In this document: positions 1 through 6,814 of the stretch, one piece after another
Position numbering within the stretch: position 1 is the stretch's first letter
Layout of the letters: each line of letters begins with the position of its first letter
Source: a bacterium
GTDB taxonomy: Bacteria; Bdellovibrionota; FAC87; UBA2466
NCBI GenBank assembly: GCA_019750655.1
Contig: JAIEOG010000135.1
Span: 1-12,645 of the forward strand
Reading direction: 5' to 3'
Length of the DNA stretch: 12,645 bases
Made by a program: the position numbers and the translations under genes
Notes under the pieces: generated by a model
Databases searched by the model: none
The model's input: only the letters and a program-made list of their open reading frames with translations
What the model was told of the DNA's origin: nothing

Positions 1-411
1 CATGGGCAGGGTGCCCCTCAGCGGGCCGCCCGAGGCCGTTTTGGGGGCCGCCCGGCACCCAGGCGCACCACCTAGTTGCGGCTCAGCCTGGTTCGGGGTG
101 GCCGGTAAGCCATTGATAACAGATAATATTTGCTCATTGTCGGGTTTGGCGATAAGCTGCGAAGGCCACCCGGTACAAGCCGAGGCTGGCGACCCTCAAA
201 AACAGTAAAAGTTGGCCAAAATCTCGGTGCGAGCGACCGAGACGATCACTAGCGCACGCAGACGCGACTGCTGACGGACAGAGCCGCTGCCATCGAAAAA
301 AACCGCCCTAAATCGTTTTGACGGCAGCGCAAACCGCCCACCACCCCAACACCACTTACGACGACCACACCGCCCGGCTGTTCAGTCCGGCGGCTTTTGT
401 CGTGCGTACTC
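1..411. other. Left-edge region without a convincing gene
   Basis: No open frame here looks like a protein. The first ~110 bases are about 75% G+C, with a 10-base direct repeat GGGCCGCCCG at 23-32 and 45-54 and an inverted pair GGGTGCC (9-15) / GGCACCC (54-60). Composition then drops sharply (40% G+C over 111-160). This break is a candidate left junction between host DNA and the element. A 7-bp hairpin (TCTCGGT 222-228 / ACCGAGA 236-242) and a bulged GC-rich hairpin (370-393) followed by CTTTT lie further on. The second could be a weak terminator or leader structure ahead of the DUF3768 gene. I see no tRNA fragment that would mark an attachment site. Confidence 0.5.
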
Positions 412-765
412 ATGAAAGTCGAGATTATGAACGGGACAGAGAGCAAGGCTGACAAAATTCGAGAATTAAACGATCAATTACGGACCACATTCACTGGCGG
501 CCAAGTGGTCATTACGCGAGGCATCCAAAGTTTGGGTGAAAGCGTGCGGACAGAAATCATGGCTGCCATTAGCCAGTTCGACGCTTGGTCAGAAGATGTC
601 GATCCACACGGAGAACACGATTTTGTAGCCGTTGAGGTCCGGGGACATAAGGTGTTTGCGAAGGTGGACTACTACGACATCGAAATGAAGTTTCTGTCGC
701 CAGATCCGACGGACCCAGAGGTTACGAGGCGGGTGCTGACCATCATGCTGGCCGAGGAGTACTAG
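412..765 (+). CDS. DUF3768 family protein
   Basis: This small soluble protein (about 118 residues) matches what I know of the DUF3768 family from end to end. It has an N-terminal helix, then TGGQVVITRG, the core DPHGEHDF, the segment VFAKVDYYD, and the C-terminal SPDPTDPEVTRRVLTIMLAEEY region. The family has no established function. It is frequent on plasmids and integrated elements of alphaproteobacteria. The start is uncertain: ATG 412, ATG 427 and an upstream TTG at 397 are all in frame and none has a clear Shine-Dalgarno sequence. The family-like part begins around residue 10, so 412 or 427 fits. The gene converges on the XRE regulator, and the two stop codons share the CTAG at 762-765. 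Confidence 0.85.
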   Translation: MKVEIMNGTESKADKIRELNDQLRTTFTGGQVVITRGIQSLGESVRTEIMAAISQFDAWSEDVDPHGEHDFVAVEVRGHKVFAKVDYYDIEMKFLSPDPTDPEVTRRVLTIMLAEEY

Positions 766-1133
766 CGGCTTGGTTTTTTCCGCTTATCGCGGAGAACGGC
801 AAGAGCCGCAGAAACCAATGACACTAAATGCCGGACCGTCTGAGCGTCATAAGCGTCGAGCAACTTCATCATCTTAGCTGTTTCGCGCCGGTGTTCCTGA
901 TCTTTGCCTTTGGGTGAACTAGCGTCGAACAATTCGGCCACAGAGACGCCAAATACCTCTGCAAGCTGGACAAGCGTCTGGAGCCTAGTCGAGTTCACTC
1001 CGCGCTCGATGTTCGACACCGTGTTGACTGTTTTACCAATTGCTTCGGCAAGGCGGTCCTGGGACCAACCACGGGCTTTGCGCAGTTGTTGAACGCGTCG
1101 CCCAAACCCTTGAAAGACATCTGTTTTCTTCAT
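762..1133 (-). CDS. XRE-family HTH transcriptional regulator
   Basis: This 123-residue protein carries an N-terminal Cro/CI-type helix-turn-helix at about residues 10-68. It shows the usual pattern of RRVQQLRKARGWSQDRLAEA, then a recognition helix TVNTVSNIERG and the LVQLAEVFGVSVAELF segment. The C-terminal half (residues 75-123) is charged and helical, probably for dimerization, and ends in a basic tail. It is likely a repressor of the element. It is divergent from the envelope cassette across a 249-base gap that should hold operators for both directions. A perfect 7-bp stem (1144-1150 with 1157-1163) lies just upstream of its start codon on its own transcript. The target sites are not determined. 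Confidence 0.88.
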   Translation of the reverse strand: MKKTDVFQGFGRRVQQLRKARGWSQDRLAEAIGKTVNTVSNIERGVNSTRLQTLVQLAEVFGVSVAELFDASSPKGKDQEHRRETAKMMKLLDAYDAQTVRHLVSLVSAALAVLRDKRKKPSR

Positions 1134-1143
1134 GCCCGAATTT

Positions 1144-1163
1144 CCCGCGAGCGCAGTCGCGGG
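1144..1163 (-). promoter_or_regulatory. Hairpin in the XRE gene leader
   Basis: CCCGCGA (1144-1150) and TCGCGGG (1157-1163) form a perfect 7-bp stem with a 6-base loop. Its near edge is 10 bases from the ATG of the minus-strand XRE gene, so it falls in or beside the ribosome-binding region. It could be an operator dyad or a structure limiting translation of the regulator. The dyad is plain in the sequence; the role is inferred. Confidence 0.4.
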
Positions 1164-1177
1164 GCTACGGAATGAAA

Positions 1178-1206
1178 TTGTGTAAAAAAGCTCCTTAAGG
1201 TAGAAA
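1178..1206 (+). promoter_or_regulatory. Candidate promoter of the envelope cassette
   Basis: TTGTGT at 1178-1183 and TAGAAA at 1201-1206 are separated by 17 bases, matching a relaxed sigma-70 promoter that reads toward the gene at 1383. Downstream an inverted pair TTAAAC (1217-1222) / GTTTAA (1234-1239), which contains the palindrome GGTTTAAACC at 1233-1242, may be a repressor site. The divergent XRE regulator is the obvious candidate to bind in this gap. The leader would be about 170 bases long. Confidence 0.35.
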
Positions 1207-1382
1207 TTTATCCAAATTAAACTGTGTATGGCGGTTTAAACCAATTACGGCGTCCGACATTTTCTGAATTCGGACGTCGTAGCCACCGGATCACCGGGGA
1301 CGATCCGTACCGGCTTTTGGCAGCGCAAGGCAAACGCCGCCAATTAACCAACCACCCCAAGCAAAATACGAAGGAAGAGCAA

Positions 1383-3140
1383 ATGACGGACGACGAGAAG
1401 TTCGAGCAGTTTATTGCCAGCCCGGCGTTAAATCAGATGGTCGTGCGAAATACGGATCGTTTCCGCGAGAAGTGGAAGCGCATGTTTGCGAAAGCGCAAA
1501 CAATACAAAAGATGCAGGCCACCAGATCATGGAACTGGCCATCGTTTCTCCTCCCCGGCGTGTGGATGTTGTATCGGAGGATGTATCTTTACGGTGCCGT
1601 GTATCTAGCTGGCTTGGCGTTTGTTTACGGACTTGCACAGTTCACCGGCAAAGGTAGCTTCAATATAATTGGGCTGGTTATTGCCGTCACTTGCGGCCTG
1701 TATGGCGATGGCTGGTATTTCCGTCACGTCTATGACCGCACTTCCTCTCTTGAGGGAGAAACTACGCCTTCCGCGAAGGGTGGCGTGAGTTGGGTTGCGG
1801 CCATCTCCGGCGCTGTCGCTTACATCGCCGTGAACATCGCCGTAATGGCCTTCGGCGTCATGGGCATTGCGAATAATACGGAACTGAACAACTCCGCTGA
1901 TGAGCTCGCGGCTACCCGAGAAGCAACGGACGCCTCCGACGTTTGGCACCGCGGTCTTGTGGAAATGAATGGGGTTTGGACCACTGAAGAAGGCGCTCAA
2001 TCCAAAATTCGGTTTAACCGCGATAGCTCTGCTGTCGATAACTATCTCGCTAACATTCTCCAGGCCGATGCCGACGGCGTCACATATACGGAGACGGATA
2101 CGAGTGCGGCAGAATTAGAAATTGGCCGCGAGATAAAGGAAAGCTTTGAAAAGGAGTATGGGAAAGAACTGCCTGTCTTGCCGTTAACCCTCAGAAAGAA
2201 ATGGGATCAAAACCGCGAGAGTTTCACTTTGGTGAAATTGCGGTCAGGTAGCGCGCCCGTCGAATTAAGTTTTGTGAGAGAGCTAACGCCGGAAGAAGAA
2301 ACATTCCTAGCGAGTGCAAAAGTCAGAGCCATGGCCGCGAAATCTGCCGATGATGCGTTGATCGAACGGCAACGTGCCGCCGCTGGAGCCGCAGCCTCCG
2401 CATCAGCGCAACAGAAAAGCGCAATCCTCGAAGTCCCCGGCGCAAAGGAAGCCGCGCAGCGCCTCGGCGCGGGCAAGGCTTTCTTCGATCTAACTCCTGA
2501 AAAGCAGGTGATGGAACTTACAAATAGCCTACCGGGTGTGGAGCGACGTCTGGACAATGACCGGCGTGAACTAGCGCAAATCGACGCCACGCGCGCAGTT
2601 AGCGATTTCGACGAGGAGGAGAGGCAGAAAAGACGCGCGGCTTTGCGTGAGAGCATCAGTAAGGACGGCCAAACGCAAGCCGACTTGAAACTCTTGCTTA
2701 ACGCAGCATCAGGATCGGCTGCAGATCCAGTAAGCGAGGTACCAGAAGGCGGCGGCGCTAAAGCTGACGGCTATGACGAAGGTGAGTACTTAGACAATAG
2801 ATGGGTCGAAGATCAGTTAACCGCCGAGTTCCGAAACTGCGTTTCAGCTGACAATAAGGCGAGCGCCGCAAACCTCGCCTGCGTCACTGACGAGACTAAG
2901 CGTCAGGATGAACGGCTCAACTCGACCTACAAAACCGTAATCGCGGGGATGGCATCTGACGGCGCAGCAAAGCTGCGCCAATCCGAGCGGGAATGGATCG
3001 TGGAAAGAGACGCTCAATGCAAAGAAGCAGATCGGCAAGCAAGTCCGGACATCGCCTTGCCAAGCACGTATGCGTCCTGCTATTTGGCGCGAACATTGGA
3101 ACGAGTTCTTGAGTTGCAACGTCTGACTACGAAACCCTAG
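1383..3140 (+). CDS. Membrane protein with C-terminal LprI/DUF1311-like domain
   Basis: This 585-residue protein begins with a charged cytoplasmic helix. A membrane region resembling DUF2628 follows: the stretch after SWNWPSFLLPGVWMLYRR, with hydrophobic segments near residues 71-86, 93-108 and 135-161. Then comes a long polar, partly coiled-coil region rich in Ala, Glu, Gln and Arg (about 330-450). The last ~110 residues look like LprI/DUF1311, the lysozyme-inhibitor family. Four cysteines (FRNC, LACVTDE, DAQCKEA, YASCYL) and the REWIVERD-type core are visible. ATG 1383 is chosen because AAGGAAG lies just ahead of it; the frame stays open upstream to 1224 without a ribosome site. If the C-terminal domain is periplasmic, it could block cell-wall hydrolases, including phage lysozymes. 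It is the first gene of the envelope cassette. Confidence 0.75.
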   Translation: MTDDEKFEQFIASPALNQMVVRNTDRFREKWKRMFAKAQTIQKMQATRSWNWPSFLLPGVWMLYRRMYLYGAVYLAGLAFVYGLAQFTGKGSFNIIGLVIAVTCGLYGDGWYFRHVYDRTSSLEGETTPSAKGGVSWVAAISGAVAYIAVNIAVMAFGVMGIANNTELNNSADELAATREATDASDVWHRGLVEMNGVWTTEEGAQSKIRFNRDSSAVDNYLANILQADADGVTYTETDTSAAELEIGREIKESFEKEYGKELPVLPLTLRKKWDQNRESFTLVKLRSGSAPVELSFVRELTPEEETFLASAKVRAMAAKSADDALIERQRAAAGAAASASAQQKSAILEVPGAKEAAQRLGAGKAFFDLTPEKQVMELTNSLPGVERRLDNDRRELAQIDATRAVSDFDEEERQKRRAALRESISKDGQTQADLKLLLNAASGSAADPVSEVPEGGGAKADGYDEGEYLDNRWVEDQLTAEFRNCVSADNKASAANLACVTDETKRQDERLNSTYKTVIAGMASDGAAKLRQSEREWIVERDAQCKEADRQASPDIALPSTYASCYLARTLERVLELQRLTTKP

Positions 3141-3281
3141 CAGCATTGGGCTCCGGCGGTATGGCGCGAGCCAACCTGGATCACATTGGCAATGAATGCC
3201 ACCTGCTATGCGGATCATCGGGACGGTTCAAGGGAACCTACAAGCGCAGCAGCCGATAAGTGGTGGAAGAGGAGATAAGCT

Positions 3282-3479
3282 ATGGATCAAATGGCACTGA
3301 TAGTCGGTAATTTTGTCTGCACCATTGCGCAAGCTGTAGGGCTCAACACTGTGTGTTCTGAGCCGAATGCAGCAATCGCCATGGGCAAGTGGACCGCGGG
3401 TGCAGCGATAGCTCTTGCAATAGGTGTTGCAGCCGTCATCGCGGCGAACAGTAGACATCGCAGGAGGACGTTGCCTTGA
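3282..3479 (+). CDS. Small single-helix membrane protein
   Basis: I do not recognise a family for this 65-residue protein. It has a short N-terminal part with two cysteines (residues about 12 and 24), one strong hydrophobic segment (WTAGAAIALAIGVAAVIA, about residues 36-53), and a very basic tail (SRHRRRTLP) that would sit in the cytoplasm. A GAGGAG Shine-Dalgarno sequence about 10 bases before ATG 3282 supports it as a real gene. Its stop codon overlaps the TTG start of the next gene, which suggests translational coupling, so the product probably works with the superinfection-immunity-like protein. There is no terminator between it and the preceding large membrane gene. Confidence 0.65.
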   Translation: MDQMALIVGNFVCTIAQAVGLNTVCSEPNAAIAMGKWTAGAAIALAIGVAAVIAANSRHRRRTLP

Positions 3480-3997
3480 AAAATTCGCCTAAAGCACAAC
3501 CAGGTGCAAAGCTGACCCTGGCTACTCGCACGGTTATTAGTCTAAGCACCGTTCTGATTACTGTATCCCCCATCCCCGCACTTGCTGCAGACGACGGTGA
3601 TAACACGTGGATTGTCGTACTCGCTGTTATCGTCATTGGCCTCTACATTTACTTCCTACCGTCCATTTTTGCATTCAAAAGAGAGCACCCAAACCGCTGG
3701 ATAATCCTGGCAATAAATACCTTCCTTGGTGCGACCGGAATAATTTGGCTTGCGTCCCTGATCTGGGCACTTCGAGCAGTACACATATCCGCAACAGGAA
3801 ATGACGGTGGTGAGTCCGGACTGAACGTGGCTGTAAATGATGAAGCCACGGTCCGCGTTATCCATGAGAACCAAGCCGGATCAGCAGGCACAGATATAGT
3901 GTCACAACTTCAGCGACTAAAAGGCTTGCTCGACAGCGGCGCAATCACACCTGACGAGTACGAGCATTTAAAGAGGCAGGCAATCCAGCCCAGCTAA
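3476..3997 (+). CDS. Superinfection-immunity-like membrane protein with SHOCT domain
   Basis: This 173-residue protein starts with a signal-peptide-like segment (cleavage plausible after ...SPIPALA, residue 37). Two membrane segments follow (about 45-65 and 75-99). The stretch between and around them (YFLPSIFAFKREHPNRW, then NTFLGATGIIWLASLIWAL) matches the superinfection immunity family related to phage T4 Imm. The C terminus (residues 140-171, QLQRLKGLLDSGAITPDEYE) is a SHOCT domain, a short motif thought to mediate oligomerization. The TTG start is well supported: AGGAGG at 3462-3467 is 8 bases upstream, and TTGA overlaps the previous stop. In T4, Imm blocks entry of DNA from a second phage. 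A similar envelope role here is inference. A strong terminator follows. Confidence 0.82.
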   Translation: MKNSPKAQPGAKLTLATRTVISLSTVLITVSPIPALAADDGDNTWIVVLAVIVIGLYIYFLPSIFAFKREHPNRWIILAINTFLGATGIIWLASLIWALRAVHISATGNDGGESGLNVAVNDEATVRVIHENQAGSAGTDIVSQLQRLKGLLDSGAITPDEYEHLKRQAIQPS

Positions 3998-4022
3998 AAG
4001 AGTTCCTTTCACCTCATTTACC

Positions 4023-4052
4023 AAGGCCCGGTTTAAACACCGGGCCTTTTTT
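4023..4052 (+). terminator. Rho-independent terminator after the envelope cassette
   Basis: A perfect 10-bp stem (4023-4032 with 4039-4048, AAGGCCCGGT / ACCGGGCCTT) closes a 6-base loop and runs into six T residues at 4047-4052. It ends the transcript from 1383-3997 and separates it from the ArdC-like gene. Confidence 0.92.
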
Positions 4053-4073
4053 ATTTGCGTTGGGGGCAGTCGC

Positions 4074-4937
4074 GTGAGCAGACAACCGCTAAATCTATTT
4101 CCAACCATCAACGACCGGGTGATCGAGGAGATCGTCAAACAAATCGAAAAAGGCGTCATGCCGTATGAAATGCCGTGGAGAGGTGCCGAGGTGTGGCCTT
4201 GGAACTACAAGACTAAGCGACAATACAGCGGCATCAATCTCCAGATACTCGGCTGCGCCGGGTGGAACGGGGGGTATCGAAACGGACGATGGCTAACGGA
4301 GAGGCAAGCACGGTCGATAGGTGGACGTGTGCGAGAAGGTGAGAAAGGCACCATGATCTTCTTCGGTATGCGCCGTCAAAATGGTGAGACACCCGCTCGC
4401 GGAATTTATCGGCAATTCATGGTCTGGAACGTAGAACAGTGCGACGGGCTGCCTGAGCCGGACCCGCCACCACCGCCAGACGCGGAAAAGCTTAAGCTGT
4501 TCGAGGCGTTGGTCGCCTCCACAGGGGCCGATATACGGATCGGCGGCACTTTAGCGTTCTATCACCCCGAGGAAGACTACATTCAAATCCCTGCGACCGA
4601 ATTCTTCTACCACCCAGAAAATGACAGGCCACGCACTCTTGCCCATGAGCTGGCACACTGGTCGGCACACCCCACGCGGTTAAATCGGAAAATGCCGGGG
4701 GATCACGCACTAGCTAGGCACGCTTACGAAGAAATCTGCGCCGAGCTGACCGCGGCCTTCTTGTGCAACCGATTTAAGATTACCCCCTCCGTGCGATCCT
4801 CCGACTATATCGCGGCGTGGCACTTCGGAATAAAGACTCGTTTCGGGGTTTTGTTGCCAATTCGTGACGCGATCTCGCTGGTCGCACCCGACGCGGTACG
4901 CGCAGCGGACTACCTATTGGGCTTTGCCGTCGGCTAA
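4074..4937 (+). CDS. ArdC-like antirestriction zinc metallopeptidase
   Basis: The 287 residues show the two-part ArdC layout. The N-terminal domain (about 10-130) has the pattern DRVIEEIVKQIEKG, MPWRG, YSGINLQILG, WLTERQA and the KGTMIFFGMRR and RQFMVWNVEQC segments; in ArdC this part binds single-stranded DNA. A proline-rich linker (129-135) leads to a metallopeptidase domain with the zinc motif HELAH at 191-195 and a downstream glutamate in EEICAEL (219-225). ArdC proteins protect incoming plasmid DNA from restriction during transfer, which suggests the element moves between cells as DNA that meets host restriction. The GTG start follows a G-rich stretch at 4062-4067. The serine recombinase gene follows after 42 bases and is probably cotranscribed. 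Confidence 0.88.
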   Translation: MSRQPLNLFPTINDRVIEEIVKQIEKGVMPYEMPWRGAEVWPWNYKTKRQYSGINLQILGCAGWNGGYRNGRWLTERQARSIGGRVREGEKGTMIFFGMRRQNGETPARGIYRQFMVWNVEQCDGLPEPDPPPPPDAEKLKLFEALVASTGADIRIGGTLAFYHPEEDYIQIPATEFFYHPENDRPRTLAHELAHWSAHPTRLNRKMPGDHALARHAYEEICAELTAAFLCNRFKITPSVRSSDYIAAWHFGIKTRFGVLLPIRDAISLVAPDAVRAADYLLGFAVG

Positions 4938-4979
4938 GGCCATCAATCCACGACACGTCACCGGAAGAAGGAAAATGAC

Positions 4980-5585
4980 ATGCACAAGCGCGTGGCACTA
5001 TACGTGCGCGTATCCACTAACGAGCAAACCACTAAGAACCAACGCCGCGAACTGGAAGCCGTGGCGAAGCGCCAAGGCTGGCATATTGTCCACGTTTTCG
5101 AGGACGCAGGAATTTCGGGAGCGAAGGGAAGAGATAAGCGACCGGGCCTGGACGCCATGCTGAAGGGCGTCGCTCGCAAGGATTTTGATTTGGTGGCCGC
5201 GTGGTCAGTGGACCGCCTGGGCCGCTCGCTTCAAGACCTGCTCGGGGTGCTGGGCGAATTTCACTCCAAGGGCGTCGGGCTTTATCTCCATCAGCAGGGC
5301 CTCGACAGCACGACACCGGCGGGGACGGCAATGTTCCAGATGCTGGGCGTTTTCTCCGAATTCGAAAGGGCTATCATACGAGAGCGTATCAAAGCCGGAC
5401 TAGCCAGAGCAAAATCGGAAGGGAAGAAGCTAGGAAGACCACGCATAGCGTCTGAAACTGAAACCGCAATTCGACGCGAGCGAGCTGCAGGAAAAGGTAT
5501 CCGCCGTGTCGCCCGCGAACTGGGCGTGGGAGTATCCGTCGTGCAACGGCTGGAACACGAACCTAAAATTGGCAGCCCAAACTAA
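4980..5585 (+). CDS. Serine recombinase (resolvase/invertase family)
   Basis: This 201-residue enzyme has the resolvase catalytic domain. Ser12 lies in YVRVSTNEQ, an FEDAGISG segment at about 40-47, the conserved DRLGRS at 78-83, and the helix MFQMLGVFSEFERAIIRERI at about 118-137. GKKLGRP marks the hinge, and a C-terminal helix-turn-helix (about 165-192) would bind the recombination site. Family members resolve multimers or invert or delete DNA between two sites. ATG 4980 is preceded by a purine-rich GGAAGAAGGA. Having this enzyme together with a tyrosine integrase suggests a second job, such as dimer resolution of a circular form or inversion of a segment. The target site is not identified; the gap that follows the gene is a candidate. 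Confidence 0.93.
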   Translation: MHKRVALYVRVSTNEQTTKNQRRELEAVAKRQGWHIVHVFEDAGISGAKGRDKRPGLDAMLKGVARKDFDLVAAWSVDRLGRSLQDLLGVLGEFHSKGVGLYLHQQGLDSTTPAGTAMFQMLGVFSEFERAIIRERIKAGLARAKSEGKKLGRPRIASETETAIRRERAAGKGIRRVARELGVGVSVVQRLEHEPKIGSPN

Positions 5586-5671
5586 GGCCCGCATTAGGGT
5601 GCTGGATTAAATCGACGGCATTTGGCCGTAGTGTGGATTCTAAAGTTCGGTAAACTTAGCGTAACCTTTGA

Positions 5672-5693
5672 TGATCACGTGTACACGTGATCA
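5672..5693. promoter_or_regulatory. 22-bp perfect palindrome with two CACGTG cores (copy 1)
   Basis: A perfect 22-base palindrome whose half is TGATCACGTGT. It contains two CACGTG hexamers whose centres are 8 bases apart. It lies 43 bases before the start codon at 5737 and differs at only two of 22 positions from the site at 8347-8368, so it is most likely an operator or an initiator-binding site. A short hairpin (CGCTCC 5698-5703 / GGAGCG 5710-5715) follows in the leader. Confidence 0.7.
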
Positions 5694-5736
5694 CACCCGC
5701 TCCTAAATTGGAGCGTGGGCATTCTATGGGAACGCT

Positions 5737-6678
5737 ATGTCGTCCAATGATATCGATTATCTGAGAAGGAATAGCCATCTTAGGTATTTCCCCAGCGGCG
5801 TATCGGAGGATCCGAATGCTCGTGATGTCTCGAGGGTCAAAGCGCCCCCTGGGTTTATCAATCTCTATCGTTGCTTACAGGTTCTAGTAGAAGACGAGGC
5901 CAGAAAGCAGAACCTACGCATCAATCATCTAATGCGTCTTTGGCCATTTACGGTCAAAGATATTCCCAGCGGGTTGGAGCTGGTGCAGACAATCAGATAT
6001 GGCAAATTTGAGACTAAGTCTGTCAAGTTAAGGACATTCACTGGAAACTTGAAAACTGGTCCAGCGTCACTGATTTACGATGCGGAGGCTGTATTTCGCG
6101 CCGTGGAGAAGCGTCTACAACGCTTCGTCGCCGCCGATAAGAAACTGCTCCTTTTAAAAGGTTCGCGAGGACGCGATTACGGAGTGCCCCATATCCGCGC
6201 TTCGTTCCTACACACATATTTTTCCCAAATGACAAAAACGGGCGTGGTATTTCGGGACAATATGAAGATACCAGTGTCAGAAATGAAACATCTGCCGATG
6301 TATCTCGTCGTCTTCGTTGACGAACGGAGACTGAGAAGACGAATGGAGGACCAGGGCAACCGCATTTCGGTTGCCGCGGCTCGAAACGCAGACCTTCAGG
6401 CAATAGTTCTATTTCTAGAGAACGTCCAAGCGGTACTGCCTGACAAAAACATTCGCTTCGATGAAGCTAAGGAACTATCTGATGAAGCATTAGCCGGTAG
6501 CCCGAATTGGCCGGCAAAAGAAAGCCGTAGTAACGGTTGGTTTCGGGCAAGGATATGGAAAGAATTTGGGGGTGGAAAATGTAACGGACGACGAAAGCGA
6601 TTGCTTCTGAGGGAAGAGACCCGACGCGACAATGCTTTGAAAAGAGCTGTGAAAGGTGCACGGAGTCTATTCAAGTAA
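5737..6678 (+). CDS. Unrecognised 313-residue protein, first gene of a three-gene unit
   Basis: I do not recognise a family. The protein is soluble and basic, with no signal peptide or membrane segment. Residues 45-70 form a predicted helix (LYRCLQVLVEDEARKQNLRINH), followed by a mixed region and a hydrophobic strand MYLVVFVDERRLRRRM near 187-202. The last ~60 residues are very rich in Arg and Lys (GRRKRLLLREETRRDN, KRAVKGARSLFK), which suggests nucleic-acid binding. G+C is lower than in the host flank. It lies downstream of the palindromic site at 5672-5693 and heads a group that includes the Rep-like gene, so a role in replication or DNA processing of the element is a reasonable guess, no more. 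The ribosome site before ATG 5737 is weak (GGGA). Confidence 0.7.
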   Translation: MSSNDIDYLRRNSHLRYFPSGVSEDPNARDVSRVKAPPGFINLYRCLQVLVEDEARKQNLRINHLMRLWPFTVKDIPSGLELVQTIRYGKFETKSVKLRTFTGNLKTGPASLIYDAEAVFRAVEKRLQRFVAADKKLLLLKGSRGRDYGVPHIRASFLHTYFSQMTKTGVVFRDNMKIPVSEMKHLPMYLVVFVDERRLRRRMEDQGNRISVAAARNADLQAIVLFLENVQAVLPDKNIRFDEAKELSDEALAGSPNWPAKESRSNGWFRARIWKEFGGGKCNGRRKRLLLREETRRDNALKRAVKGARSLFK

Positions 6679-6814
6679 CCTTTCACAATGGTTTGATTGC
6701 GTCTAAAACCCTTCAAGAAACCCTACAAACAACTCTCCACTTTTATTCGTCGTTTGGCTAGTTAGCTGCCAGCCTTGAGCCAGGATGCGCCTGTCGAAAC
6801 AACAGGAGCGCATC

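Noticed and set aside
2..208. 68-residue open frame at the left edge
   Set aside because: Low-complexity Gly/Pro/Ala composition from GC-rich DNA, no ribosome site, and it crosses the composition break.
451..462. 12-base match GACAAAATTCGA shared with 11565-11576 near the integrase, a possible left attachment site
   Set aside because: The identity stops inside the 7-base spacer of the right-hand dyad, it lies within the DUF3768 coding region, and a few 12-base matches are expected by chance in a window this size.
1224..1382. N-terminal 53-residue extension of the LprI-like membrane protein
   Set aside because: The GTG at 1224 has no ribosome site and the region overlaps probable control elements, while ATG 1383 has a good AAGGAAG ahead of it.
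2207..2656. 149-residue minus-strand open frame
   Set aside because: Antisense to the LprI-like gene, Ser/Ala/Arg-rich shadow composition, no ribosome site or family resemblance.
3147..3174. Bulged hairpin after the LprI-like gene as a terminator
   Set aside because: The stem has a bulge and no T-run follows, so it probably does not separate the gene from the next one.
3604..3609. Further CACGTG hexamers at about 3604 and 9346 as extra copies of the palindromic operator
   Set aside because: Only the bare hexamer is present, without the second core or the outer TGATCA arms, and both lie inside coding regions.
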